In this document: piece by piece, positions 46,432-57,069 of the stretch
Layout of the letters: each line of letters begins with the position of its first letter
How positions within the stretch are numbered: position 1 is the first letter of the stretch
DNA from: Maniola hyperantus
Lineage: Eukaryota > Arthropoda > Insecta > Lepidoptera > Nymphalidae
Direction: 5' to 3'
Length of the DNA stretch: 64,000 bases
NCBI RefSeq assembly: GCF_902806685.2
Contig: NC_048541.1
Location: 4,461,465 to 4,525,464 of the forward strand
The notes under the pieces: model-generated
What the model was told of the DNA's origin: nothing
Seen by the model: only the letters and a program-made list of their open reading frames with translations
Database searches by the model: none
Program-made: the position numbers and the translations under genes

Positions 46432-46646
46432 AAAACCTTGTGCGCCTGGTTACCCAAAATTGACGCGCAAGCACCGGAATCTAGTAAACCTGTAATCTCA
46501 AAACCGTCAACAAAAACCTTTAAATGTGGCCTAAAGTCTCGTTTATCCACTGAATACAGAACTGTGTCAGGTAAAAGGGATGTTTTGTTGTTAATGACCA
46601 AGTTCTTTACTTGTGTCTCTGCACAGTTCTTACTAATTAGTTTTTT
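46427..46646 (-). pseudogene. Gypsy protease N-terminus, -1 frame to gag
   Basis: Read in the -1 frame from the slippery site, this encodes a linker, then G-F-E-I-T-G-L-L-D-S-G-A-C-A-S-I-L-G, the retropepsin active-site loop (D-S-G at 46473-46481). The frame ends at a stop in a T6 run (minus) near 46427, where the rest of the protease lies one frame over. Confidence 0.85.
46637..46646 (-). promoter_or_regulatory. Probable programmed -1 ribosomal frameshift site
   Basis: Minus strand reads A AAA AAC (46646 to 46640) in the gag frame, followed at once by TAA. A slip of -1 gives AAA AAA CTA and continues into protease. A-AAA-AAC is a canonical X-XXY-YYZ heptamer, known for example from retroviral gag-pro junctions. 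A downstream structure was not computed. Confidence 0.75.
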
Positions 46647-46946
46647 GAATTTTTGTCCGGAGCGGGTTTACTAATCGCCTTTTTACTACAACTTGGACAT
46701 GTCTTTACTGTAAAGTTCTGACGTCCACACGAAAAACATCTAATAAATTTCGGAACTGTCCTGCAAAATTTAAAGGAATGGTTACCCTTGCCGCACTTGT
46801 AACATAGTTGTTTATTTGTTTTCGTAAAATCAGTGCCTTTACTTGTATCAACCTTAGGTGCAGGTGTGACTGAAAGTGTGTTTATCTGTTTTGTCACTTG
46901 TTTGTAAGCAAACTCTGAACTTAAAGTTGATACAGTAGTTATCGGC
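46637..46946 (-). pseudogene. Gypsy Gag C-terminus (nucleocapsid), 5' truncated
   Basis: Open from a stop near 46946 to TAA at 46637-46639. Contains a C-X2-C-X4-H-X4-C knuckle (CYKCGKGNHSFKFC) and a second, CFSCGRQNFTVKTC, in which the histidine position is F, so zinc binding there is doubtful. A third CPSC pair follows. Capsid/matrix regions are missing: similarity ends at about 46943 where a GC-rich repeat begins. Confidence 0.85.
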
Positions 46947-47102
46947 TGTCACAGCGCGGCGGCGGGCGGCGGCACGGGCGCGGAAAATTGAAAACCGAAG
47001 CCTTCCGCCCGCCGCTCGCCGTGACGACACCGGCGCCGCGTGACGTCACGTCGCGCCCTGTGCCAGGGTTATGGGGTGTACACTCGGGACGAAAAGTACT
47101 TT
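46944..47102. repeat. GC-rich direct repeat, copy 1
   Basis: GGCTGTCACAGCGCGGCGGC to GACGAAAAGTACTTTA, matching 47465-47615. Contains TGACGTCA at 47041-47048. Abruptly replaces gag sequence. Confidence 0.8.
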
Positions 47103-47121
47103 ACATGATAATATGTAAGAT

Positions 47122-47400
47122 ACTAGCGACCCGCCCCGGCTACGCACGGGTGCTATGTAATGCAATGTACCTAAACGGGTAAAATGTACTAATGTGGTGT
47201 CAGTGTGGTTATTTTGTTACATTTCAAAAGAATAAGACACCACTTTCAATGAAAGCTCTCAGTCGGCTTGATTTCTTACGACATCTTGAACAATTATCGT
47301 CATATTTCAACAAATTAACAGAAAACTAGACTATATATTATAAACCTTCCTCTTAAATCACTATCTATAAGTGAAAACCGTCTTAAAATCTGTTGCGTAG
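47122..47400 (+). mobile_element. Repeat 'CTAGCGACCCGCCCCGGCT'
   Basis: ACTAGCGACCCGCCCCGGCT, ACGCACGGGTGC, later TTATAAACCTTCCTCTTAAA and CTGTTGCGTAGTTTAAAAGA; a repeat I recognise from many arthropods. It sits between the two GC-rich repeats. Confidence 0.65.
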
Positions 47401-47464
47401 TTTAAAAGATCTAAGCGTAGAATTAGATGAGACAGTAGAATAGAAGCATTCGTTGGTACTTATT

Positions 47465-47615
47465 GGCTGTCGCAGCGGCGGACGGCGGCACGGCCGTGGA
47501 AAATTGAAAACCGAAACCTCGCCCCCGCCCGCCGCGACGACCGACGTTGGCGCCGCATGACGTCACGTCGCGCCCCGTGCTGGCCCTGGTGTAAGCTCGG
47601 GGTGAAAAGTACTTT
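47465..47615. repeat. GC-rich direct repeat, copy 2
   Basis: GGCTGTCGCAGCGGCGGACG to GGTGAAAAGTACTTTC; TGACGTCA at 47558-47565. Same orientation as copy 1, about 520 bp apart. Confidence 0.8.
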
Positions 47616-47775
47616 CACTAAGTTTTGTGGTTTTGATATCAGCGGTTTAAGTTTAACGTTACTATTGCCAGTGAATATGCGTACAGGCGTAGGTAGATTC
47701 TGGTTAGCGCATGCGTCTAGCGGAAGTTGAAACGCAAGTTGAAGGCGCACAGTGTAGTTAGATCTAGAAAACAAT

Positions 47776-47878
47776 TCATCATCATCATCATCATCATCAT
47801 CATGATGATCAACCCATCGCCGGCTCACTACAGAGCACGGGTCTTCTCTCAGAGTGAGAAGGGTTTGGCCATAGTGGA
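47776..47878 (-). mobile_element. SINE tRNA-Arg family, 3' end with (ATG)n tail
   Basis: (CAT)8-9, then GATGATCAACCCATCGCCGG and CTCAGAGTGAGAAGGGTTTG in reverse. Confidence 0.8.
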
Positions 47879-47879
47879 A

Positions 47880-48222
47880 AACAATACATACAAAACAAAT
47901 AAATAATGTTGTTTGCTAGCTCTTGATATCATTATAGATTTATTTTATGGATTTAAGTTAATTATCTTAATAGTTTCTACGCAACTGTACCAAGTGACAT
48001 TTAAAAAGTGGTTTTACTATCTAAAGGGCAATTTAGATTATGCGTCGGCGTAACGTCGTCTGCATCCAGGAAACTGTACAGCTGGAAAATTGTATGGGAA
48101 TGGGATCTAATTTATCAATGAATCGTGCGAAAGCGTGGGCCGGACCAAATGATCTAGTTTTAGTATCGATGTTCTATTATTTGGAAGGTTTTGTTTAGTA
48201 AAAAAGGTCTCGAAACATATAA
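47880..48222. other. No gene recognised
   Basis: No domain or named repeat. Confidence 0.4.
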
Positions 48223-48436
48223 GACTAGCTTAGGCCTGCGACTTCATCCGCGTGGTTAGGTGCTTAAAAATTCCGTGGGAACTCTTTGATTTTCTGGGTT
48301 AAAAAGTTGCCTTATATCACTCTCCAGGTCTTTAACCATACCCATCCAAAACACGTCAATCTATTGCTCCGTTGCGACATGATTGAAGGACAAACCAACA
48401 AACAGACACACTTTCGCATTTATAATATGAGTAGTG
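48223..48436 (-). mobile_element. Helitron-like subfamily I
   Basis: ACTAGCTTAGGCCTGCGACT, TCCGTGGGAACTCTTTGATT, TCACTCTCCAGGTC and TTTCGCATTTATAATATG; nearly full length. Confidence 0.83.
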
Positions 48437-49203
48437 AAGTGCCAAGGGCCCCTAAGGAAAAAGAAAGGACCAAGTAGCCTTCACTGAAATTAATGAGAAG
48501 TCACACTTCAAACACGAGCTGGAACATACATAGTTGAAAATATAATATATTATTCTGTGTTTGCGAATAAATATAGAAAATTCTATAAAGCGACTTTTAT
48601 TGGATTCTTGTGAATTTGATACGTGTCAACTTTTGTATTTTGCACGATTCAAATGTTCTCAAACTGAAATTACAGTCAAGTGAAATCCTAGAGATAAATA
48701 AATTCTTCTTCTTATAATAAAATTGTTACCGGTACAGAAAGTTTGATTTTATGCGTATTATATGAAACACAAAGTTGCGCAGTTTAATCGACATACTGGA
48801 ATAAAGATGAGGATATCTTCCATGAATAAATTCCATTACGGAATACAAGCGACGCGACTGTGACATTTAAAATAATTTTCCGCTACGGAATTTCTATAGC
48901 TTTTCTGGTTCAGGCGTAGAAACCGCATTGGTGTTTCTCGTCCGCGAAGGCAACTGGATTATCTAGAAAATTGGATATAGTGAAGGAGATTCGATTTATC
49001 AATGAAACGTGGAAGTATATAGGGTCTGTAGACTCTCTACTACGCGGAGAGACCAGCGCAGTTGACGTAGACCATGAATAACCATGAATAATAATAGATT
49101 CATGGCGTAGACGTGCCGCCATGCTGCCTTTTGACTTGACCGAGTGATGCGCTTTTGCCCAATTTTGCCAACTTATTTCATTTCACACTTTTGAATAGAC
49201 CAA
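48437..49203. other. No gene recognised
   Basis: A 70-codon minus frame near 48910-49122 has no domain. Confidence 0.4.
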
Positions 49204-49305
49204 ATAATTTATCACTGGTTCGGAATGCTGTTCCTACCGAAAAGAACCAGCAAGAAACTCGGCGGCTGCTCTTTTCAAATATTTAATTTACAATAATATT
49301 AAGCC
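49204..49305 (+). repeat. Interspersed repeat 'ACTGGTTCGGAATGCCGTTC'
   Basis: TATCACTGGTTCGGAATGCT and AAGAACCAGCAAGAAACTCG; second copy of 20876-21055. Confidence 0.7.
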
Positions 49306-49317
49306 ATACGTCGTAAG

Positions 49318-49530
49318 GAAACATGCATGATTGCTTTAACCGTGAAGAAAAACATCCTGAAGAAATCTGCACCCCTGAGAGTTCTTCATAATGTTCTCAA
49401 AGGTGTTTAAAGTCTACCAATCCGTGTTTGGACAGCGTGGTGGACCATGACCGAACCCTTTTCATATTGTGGGAGACTTATGCTCAGTAGTGAGCCCGGC
49501 AACGGATTGGAATGATGATGATGAGCTTCC
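49318..49530 (+). mobile_element. SINE tRNA-Arg family, body and tail
   Basis: GAGAGTTCTTCATAATGTTC, AAGTCTACCAATCCGTG, GTAGTGAGCCCGGC and GATGATGATGAG. Confidence 0.8.
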
Positions 49531-49778
49531 TACTTTATAATTTTTCCACCCCTTAGCTCTAGGCTCTAGACATAAATTTCTATTAATTTATGACGTTAGG
49601 TCTCGTTAGGTATTCTTCCGGACAAGCAAAATACACTTTTAGCACAATTTATTCACTACCCTACACCTACGTAATTTTCACATTTCCATTTTAATAGATG
49701 GTGCTACGCTCGTGACGTCATAGGTGTCTAGACTAATTTCACGGTGTGACGTCACACATCCAACGCTCCCTATATATA

Positions 49779-49787
49779 TCACGTACA

Positions 49788-49841
<54 letters not shown>

Positions 49842-49850
49842 TGTACGTGA
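49779..49850. repeat. (AT)n microsatellite inside a palindrome
   Basis: TCACGTACAATGTG (49779-49792) and its exact inverse (49837-49850) flank 44 bp of alternating TA. The whole 72 bp is self-complementary and could extrude as a cruciform. Confidence 0.85.
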
Positions 49851-49983
49851 CAGGTCGAGATGGCAATCGAGGTATGAGGCGGGGGGATGCCCCGCACGCC
49901 CGCACGTCACGTTAGCGCGGGTGCTTTGCGGGTGTGCGGAGCGTCCCCACCCCGATTGCCATCTTCACCTGTCGCGTACTATA
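49844..49983. mobile_element. GC-rich MITE, copy 4
   Basis: TACGTGACAGGTCGAGATGG left, inverse of TATAGTACGCGACAGGTGAA right; a shorter core than copies 2-3. The left end overlaps the (AT)n palindrome. Confidence 0.8.
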
Positions 49984-49984
49984 G

Positions 49985-50571
49985 CTTCCACTCATGGAAT
50001 AACTTTGATGTCATTGTCAATGAATACCAATTAATTGGAATATTTGAAAACCATTAATTGCCTAGAATGTAATTACATATAACTAATTTACATTAAATTA
50101 GTTACGCTTGTGGCGTAACTGTAACCTAAAGATTATTTAGTGTTTACCTTAACGATTAGTTTCTTGAAAAATAATTATCTTTAAAAATTAACGAATTTTA
50201 TTTAATTGGTTTTTTGCAATATTTTGCCATAAAAAAAGACAGAGATGCAGAGAGATAATATGACTTTTGTACAATACATAACCAGACTATCAAAACGCTA
50301 AAAATTGCGGCATACCCACCTTTGTTTATAAAGCTATTTTTCAATAATTATAGTCCGTACAACGGTACGGTACCCCTTTTAAGTAAGGACTAAAATCGTA
50401 CTTTTGACATGAAATTTGACACAAAAAAATTAAATGGCGCGTGACGAGTATAATTTTTATTTATTGATAAAAGGTTGGCACTGCTTTGTCCAAGGATTGT
50501 CCACCCTGGTAATATGTAATTTTATACTCGCTTTCAATTCTTATTTTGGTATATTATCTTGGTATTTTCAT
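49985..50571. other. No gene recognised
   Basis: AT-rich, no domain or named repeat. Confidence 0.4.
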
Positions 50572-50614
50572 GTGTCTCTGTCTTATACAAACGTAGTATA
50601 AGACATAGAGACAC
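50572..50614. repeat. Small imperfect hairpin
   Basis: GTGTCTCTGTCTTATAC and GTATAAGACATAGAGACAC with a 7-nt loop. Confidence 0.65.
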
Positions 50615-50724
50615 GTCAAGTCGTATACAAACTTAAATCTATCACAAATAGGACCTAAGTATTATCGACTGAGTAGTAGGTAAGCTCTGAAATATAAAAT
50701 ATGTCCATTAAAATTGTGTACATC

Positions 50725-50900
50725 GTCAGTTTATCGGATTTTCGAATTATGCGCCTTGCCCATTGCCACTTTATCGCCAACTTTGAGTTGTTGAACTATG
50801 TCGGTTACACTGGCTCTCAGATAGATGTCCTTAATCCTTATTCCTGATTTCATCACGTAGAGTTCATCACCAAGCATAAGAGCGATTACAACACTGCACT
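50725..50900 (-). pseudogene. RTE-like LINE fragment
   Basis: The inverse of GCGCCTTGCCCATTGCCACT and ACTATGTCGGTTACACTGGC gives V-T-D-I-V-Q-Q-L-K and, in another frame, K-W-Q-W-A; matches 9350-9450 with frameshifts. Confidence 0.6.
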
Positions 50901-51384
50901 TCCGTCATCCGAGTTCTATCCGTCAACCGTGAGAATACCAGCGCGATTATCTACGACATAAATGTCATAAGCTCCCTTACAAAACAAAAAGGAACGTATT
51001 TTCACGGACTCGAATCGGATGAGTGCGTAACCGCCCGTAAGTCTTGATTTTATTATGTTGGCAAAATCGATAATTGATCTACAACTGAATATACTTCAGG
51101 AAAGCTTTCGTCTTCAAGGACAATTTCATAAGAAAGTACTTACCGATATGGAATAGTAATAGAGTTTGTTTAGCGTTTAAAGCAATAATTATTCCTCCAG
51201 TCTATATTGTCTAGACAAGCCTTAGTTCTATATCGTATCTAAATTAGTTCTGTGTGTAGCCTTAACTCAATAAAATATCTCGAGGGAATCTTATTTTCGG
51301 TACTGCTCAACGTTGATAGGCTATTTTTTTTTTTGGTTTATTTTTACTTTAGTAAGTTTTTCGCATGACTTATACACACATGTA

Positions 51385-51546
51385 CAATATTGTACATTTA
51401 CGTTTAGAAAGATAGCGGTTTCGTAGAGCGTTGTCTCTGTCGTTGAGACCGACAAAAAGTCACATGTGTATGAGTGACAGAGACAACGCTCTACAAAGCC
51501 GAAATCTCAATCTAAAGATCGATGTACAATATTTCTTGCCGGCTAC
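51385..51546. mobile_element. TA-type MITE, diverged copy of 58311-58482
   Basis: TAGAGCGTTGTCTCTGTCGT and its inverse ACAGAGACAACGCTCTACAA form inner arms; outer arms TGTACAATAT. Ends are worn. Confidence 0.75.
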
Positions 51547-52092
51547 TGTACTACAGTAGTCTACGATTTACTTAAGATCTAAATACCTTTTACCTAGTAG
51601 GTACATACGCAGAATAAATTATGTCAACTTAAAGCTAAAATGACATACAAAAAATCCATCAAACAGTAGCGTTAGGTATTATTGAACTAAGGCAATCAAC
51701 TCAAACATTTTCCCCTCTCTATAACTAACTAACGGACACTGTTATGCTTTTAAAGAAGCGTGCAAAATACAGTCAAAATTAATAGTCTAGCTATAAACAT
51801 TGCGAAAATATGCCTTAAGCTTTAAGAACAAATAACAAAATCGCTTGGCACAATACAAAACACATTTAGTTTGTGTGTACACTGTACTGAGAATTTCTCA
51901 AGCAGTCAAGCCATTCTATTATTCTGTGACCTATTTTGAGTGCATGAAATGGTCCACATATTGCAAGTTGCATCACACGATAGCATATGCACTATGCATG
52001 CAACGGTGCGACTTTAATAAGGCATAATGGTGTTCTACAATGGAATCTTTAAACGAATAGCGTTCTAGGATGAGCTTCGATGAATTGTGTAA
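51547..52092. other. No gene recognised
   Basis: No domain or named repeat. Confidence 0.4.
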
Positions 52093-52390
52093 CTGTAAAG
52101 TTAGGACGTCCGCCGTCTAATCGGAGGTCGGGGTTCGATCCCGGGCACGCACCTAATCTAACTTTCATGATGAGTCATATGCGTTTTAATTAATTAAATA
52201 TCACTTGCTTTAACGGTGAAGGAAAACATCGTAAGGAAACCTGCATGCCTGAAAGTTCTCCATAATGTTCTCAAAGGTGTGTGAAGTCTACCAATCCGCA
52301 CATGGCCAGCGTGGTAGACTATGGCCAAAACCCTTCTCACTCCGAGAGAAGCCCACGTGCTCTGTAGTGAGCCAGCGATGAGTTGATAAC
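52093..52390 (+). mobile_element. SINE with tRNA-Arg-like head
   Basis: AGTTAGGACGTCCGCCGTCT, GGGGTTCGATCCCGGGCACG, full body and GTGAGCCAGCGATGAGTTGA; the first part of the head and the (ATG)n tail are lost. Confidence 0.87.
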
Positions 52391-52832
52391 AAAACTGGCA
52401 CTCGCTTACGTAGGGTAAGTTCATACTATCTACATTTAAAGAGGTAAAGGACAAACTTCAGAAGACTGGCTGAAGATTTTTTTTAATTGTGAGATTGGCT
52501 TGTGTTTGACAACAATCATGCCTCATAAAAAAGCGATGATGTGGTGTAGGTTGGAGTGAGCTTGCCTAGAAGATGCCTATTCAGTATTCACTCTTGTCTT
52601 GAAGCGGACGCCGGAAGAGCTTTCCATCCCTTAACGGTTCTTATCAGAAGCGTTGAGGAAAAACGCTTCGTACGAGTAGATTAGATGTAGACCACACTAG
52701 GGTGCCAACGTTCAAGGTTTCTTGTTTTCTGTGGTAATCTTAATTCATCCAAGGTGGTAGTACGGTAAAGGAGGGACAAGGGATAAATAAATTTTGTATT
52801 TTACAATCACTTGTTGGTCTCTTGGCTTTTCC

Positions 52833-52992
52833 TTGAATCACGTCGCAACAGAGCAACGGATCGACGTGATTTTTTGCATGGGTATAGTTACAGATCTGGA
52901 GAGTGACATAGGCTACTTTTTATCCCGGTAAATCAAAGAGTTCCCACGGGATTTTAAAATAAATCCACGCGTACAAAGTTGCGAGCATCACA
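52833..52992 (+). mobile_element. Helitron-like subfamily I
   Basis: GAATCACGTCGCAACAGAGC, GAGAGTGACATAGGCTACTT and GAGTTCCCACGGGATTTTAA; end ...TTGCGAGCATCACAA with CTAG lost. Confidence 0.8.
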
Positions 52993-53173
52993 ATTTTTTT
53001 AAAAGAATATTAGCCGTGGATGGCCCTTGACTAACATTCCACCCTTTCCTCTCCAATTAAGCGTGGAGCTTGTGCTAGGAGTAGGTACGACAATAGTGCA
53101 ACTGGTAGGGTTTGAACTGGCGACCTTTCGGATTTCAGTCCGCACCTTTAACCATTGAGCTATTTAGGCTATA
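52993..53173 (-). mobile_element. SINE with tRNA-Phe-like head
   Basis: TTTTTTTAAAAGAATATTAG, TAGGAGTAGGTACGACAATA, ACCTTTCGGATTTCAGTCCG and ATTGAGCTATTTAGGC. It starts exactly where the Helitron-like copy ends. Confidence 0.85.
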
Positions 53174-53668
53174 TTTATGACCATGTTCATTTCACATTCC
53201 TTTCAGAATTCAATCGCTGCACACTTGCCACATAAAAATGTAAATCGTGATCACTGATGTCCCTAACAGTAAACGCATCTCGAATCTCAATTCATGCAAA
53301 ATTTCACCGCTTACCTCCTTCTGTTGACTTTTCGCTGACCTTTTTTCGACCTTTTATTACTTCACACCTAGTGTTACGCGAAGCTTGGGATATCTAAAAA
53401 GAAGACATACACAGCTCATACTTGCTGAGATTAAACCTTGATTTTTTGCGTGAAAATTTCAGAAATTCTAGCTAGGGCAAGTTAGCTAGTTTAGCTGTAT
53501 TGTATAGCTTTGCCGATATGGTCGCCGCGCGCTGCTAGGTAATTTGAGGAACGTGTTCTCAAGAATTTGTCCTTCTTTCTTAGAGAATCATTGAAGCTTC
53601 AGGCTTCTTTGCAATGTTGGCCTCGCCCTCAGGTTCAAATTCGCTGCAAAGTAGACTTTTTCCAAACT
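53174..53668. other. No gene recognised
   Basis: No domain or named repeat. Confidence 0.4.
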
Positions 53669-54015
53669 ACCTCATCATCATCAACCAAGAGACGTCCACT
53701 GCTGGACATAGGTCTCTTGTAGGGACTTCCACGCGCCACGGTCTTGCGCCGCCTGAAACCTCCCGTGACGCATCTGATGTCGTCCGTCCACCTAGTGGAA
53801 GGTCTTCCAAAACTGCGTCTTCCGGTGCGAGGTCGCCATTCCAGCACCTTGAGACCCCAACGTATATCGGATTTACGAACTATGTGCCCTGCCCATTGCC
53901 ACTTCACGCAGGGTATATCCACCCGTAATCGGGCATCCACCCTTCGCTTTATATATCCTCCAACATCTTTCCATCCAGATCTCATGGAAGAGTCGCAGCC
54001 AAAGCACAGGCAATC
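53669..54015 (-). pseudogene. RTE-like LINE ORF2 C-terminus, best-preserved fragment
   Basis: The minus-strand frame gives V-K-W-Q-W-A-G-H-I-V-R-K, then V-L-E-W-R-P-R-T-G-R-R and G-R-P-S-T-R-W-T-D-D-I. This block is highly characteristic of the C-terminus of RTE-type ORF2 in insects. A frameshift near 53760 breaks the end, and the usual terminal exhortation of this family (W..L...Y..Q) is out of frame. The upstream RT domain is absent, so it is 5'-truncated. Confidence 0.85.
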
Positions 54016-54253
54016 TGCGATTTGAAAATCAAGACACTTACTGGGAATCGAATCCAAGACTGCTTTGAAGGCTCTGCAGCGTGAGAGAGGTTGTCAAAAT
54101 AATAGCCGATACAAACGGTACTTGAACCGGATACGAAATAAACGAATCCACTATCGGACGGTGAAAGTAGATCTCATAAAAAATGCTCCCATTCCTTGCG
54201 CTTGCCGGTTGATATTTCACGAGACATTCACTTGAGACCGGCAACAAATATAG

Positions 54254-54812
54254 TAGGGGAGCCCAAGAGGCTGAACAGGGATTTACTCGAGCGTCGTGGG
54301 GACCTATTGGATTGTGAATATTAGGTGCTAAACAGAAAAAAAAGGTTTTAATATGATGTAACCCCTTTCACTAGTGGGGAGAGCGCGTACAGGTTTTCAA
54401 AAATGAAAAAAAATTCACAAAGAAATATTTTAAATTTTTATTAATAGTAGATATATAATGCGCCCCACGTGTTTTTTTTATCGCAAAAATATTAATTATC
54501 TGCCGGTTTGCATAGTGGCGGTGGTCGTGCGAAGGTGTAGAAGGGGTCCCTCCATCTTATGCTGCATTATCACTTCCCACCAGGTCTAATTGCAGCCAAG
54601 CGCGAGTCTATAAATTTAAAAAAAAAGAAAAGAAAAAAAAAATTAACGCAATCAAATGGGCGATTTTTGAAACTTTGTGACTCTCCCATTTCCTTAGTCA
54701 CGCTCAAATTGCCAGATCAATGAAATACACACTTTTCTGCATCTAATTAGCTTACCTTGTCTTAATCTGACGCGCTCGAGTAAATCCCAAAATCCTCTCT
54801 TGGGCTCCCCTA
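54254..54812. mobile_element. TA-flanked MITE, 555 bp
   Basis: Element 54256-54810 bordered by TA. Ends GGGGAGCCCAAGAGGCTGAA and inverse of GGGGAGCCCAAGAGAGGATT; further inside, GGGATTTACTCGAGCG and CGCTCGAGTAAATCCC also pair. No transposase. Contains a nested retroposon tail near 54500-54635. Confidence 0.87.
54500..54635 (+). repeat. Nested LINE/SINE-type tail
   Basis: ATCTTATGCTGCATTATCAC, TTCCCACCAGGTCTAATTGC and a long A-rich end; related to 35565-35822. Confidence 0.6.
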
Positions 54813-55973
54813 CCAATAGACGTCCAAAAAGGGCATGGTTTGAATCACAGAATCCAGAATTTGTGTAGAGGTGATAAAGGACCGTGAGCAGGATGTGTGG
54901 ATGCCGCGACTAGTAAAGCATCAGTTATGCGTTATTGTAAAAACAGTCGTGTTCGCATAGCATTAAAGTTCATGTTATGTTGCTTTGGATGCTACAAATT
55001 TATGTGCTTTCGAATTATTACTGTATGAGAGAATTGCCAAAAAGCAGCGATATGCTTTCCAGAACAGCAGATATGCCTTATTTAAGATTCCGCTGTTTGA
55101 ACGTAATGAGAAAGCTCTTAAAGCCTTTTTGACCCTATTCCAAGTAAGACATTTTGATCTCCAAGAACAATAACAAAGTAGCGCACATGTAAACAGACTT
55201 GTTTCCTTGTTCTTCTCCAGGACGCAAGCTATTCTGTCCCCATTTAACTAATATTAGAAAGGAAACAAACCACTTTGATATACTTTAGAAGGCTTTTATT
55301 CACTGTTCACATAGTAATTATTATTTATATCAACACAAGAGCAAACACCACGTTCTACGCGCCCGTTCAGTGTGTCGTTTCGCTTAGATGCTACTCCGCA
55401 GAGCCTGCTACAGATAATAAAATCACCTAGTTTTTATCCGTCTAACACTAACAACAAATAGACTATACATTATCGGATTTAAAATAGGTATTACGGATTA
55501 ACACTCAATTGATATAACTAACTAATTAATCTGTAATCTCTATAATCTATCGATAAGTTACTTTACAATTACAATTTTTGACGAACAACGTTGCCAAATA
55601 ACTTACCTACTGGCTACTACAGATTATATCTAGATTGATTATTTATTTCGGTCGTAAGTTGCCCTATTCCAACATCAATGTAAGTTGCAGACCTATCCCA
55701 ACACAACGCATGTAAACAATCAAGTTAACCTTCAATTTTTTACGTGCAACGTATACTGGCGCACTGTGAAATAGCATAGTAATTATTACTGTACGACCTC
55801 CAGCTATTTAGTTAGAGGTCGGATCCGTCCAATTAAATATTACTTCAAAATGTATTGAAATAATCTTCTCGCACGACTTCGATAGAGAATCCACAAGTAA
55901 TTTGTATTTATTGACGATGTATATTTCAGACATAAAGCAAAGGAATGATAGTGTATAATTATTGTTTCTTTAA
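54813..55973. other. No gene recognised, 1.2 kb
   Basis: A 62-codon frame at 54985-55173 lacks any known domain and splice context. Confidence 0.4.
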
Positions 55974-56408
55974 TTAGGGTTCCGTACCTCAAAAGGAAAA
56001 ATGGAACCCTTATAGGATCACTTTGTTGTCTGTCTGTCCGTCTGTCTGTCTGTCAAGAAACCTACAGGGTACTTCCCGTTGACCTAGAATCATGAAATTT
56101 GGCAGGTAGGTAGGTCTCATAGCAGACATTTGAGGAAAAATCTGAAAACCGTGAATTTGTGGTTACATCACACAAAAAAAAAATTAAATTGTGGTCATGA
56201 ACAAATATTGCTATTTTCAACTTTCGAAGTAAGATAACTATATCAAGTGGGATATCATATGAAAGGGCTTTACTTGTGCATTCTAAAACAGATTTTTATT
56301 TATTTTTATGCATAATAGTTTTTGATTTATCGTGCAAAAAGTCGAAAAAATACGACTGCAGTACGGAACCCTCAGTGCGCGAGTCTGACTCGCACTTGAC
56401 TGGTTTTA
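55974..56408 (-). repeat. CGAGTC-palindrome repeat, type B, full length
   Basis: TTAGGGTTCCGTACCTCAAA, (TCTG)n, TAGAATCATGAAATTTGGCA, TACGGAACCCTCAGTGCGCG, AGTCTGACTCGCACTTGACT. Confidence 0.88.
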
Positions 56409-56484
56409 TTTAATTAGCATTGCTTAATTTGAAGGCGAGTAGGTCGATGCAAGTCTGTTTTTAGAATGTCAAATGTTTATCATT

Positions 56485-56720
56485 TTTACACGACTGCCCA
56501 AAAAAAGGAGTGTAATGTTTCAGGGTTCGTGTGATGTATGTTAGTTTCTTTATTTCACCATAACTAAATGCCTGAACAGATTAATATGCATGGGCTATCG
56601 TTAAAATCCACATCATCCCGAGTGACACTGCGTATAATTTTTTTGGAAAAAATTCAATAGGGCGCCATTTTCAAATGTGAAAAATACTTTTTAATTTGTT
56701 TTTGGTGGCAGTCGTGGTTT
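56485..56720. repeat. Repeat 'ACGACTGCCCAAAAAAAGGA'
   Basis: CACGACTGCCCAAAAAAAGG, TTTCTTTATTTCACCATAAC, recognised as dispersed in Lepidoptera; class unknown. Confidence 0.5.
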
Positions 56721-57069
56721 TCAATTACGACTTGTTGTGGAGTTAGCTAAGTATTGAGAATTTTCGCGAATCTTGAGCACTGTTGAGAACTATCGATGAA
56801 ATATTTTGATTAAATTGCTCTGTTTGTTATAACGGTACTGTCTATTTTGTGTGGCCATCGTGGTCAGTAAAAGTAACAAAGGACAATGACTATCTCTTAG
56901 CTCGATTCAGATTATAATGTCGATAGCTATCCGCCCGTCTTAAGATTTGACTCAAATTCGAACTAACGAGCGAATTATCTATCTATTGAATTTTTCCGGC
57001 TTATTCTTGGTACAATCATTCCTTTGAACCGAGACGGTAGATATATACCTACCTACTAATATTGTCCGC

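Noticed and set aside
47460..47828. 122-codon frame over GC-rich repeat and (CAT)n
   Set aside because: Poly-Asp is the translated microsatellite and the rest is repeat DNA; a by-product of composition.
49678..50034. Tyr/Ile-repeat frames on both strands
   Set aside because: Translation of (TA)n.
54985..55173. 62-codon lysine/phenylalanine-rich frame
   Set aside because: No homologue recognised and no supporting signals.
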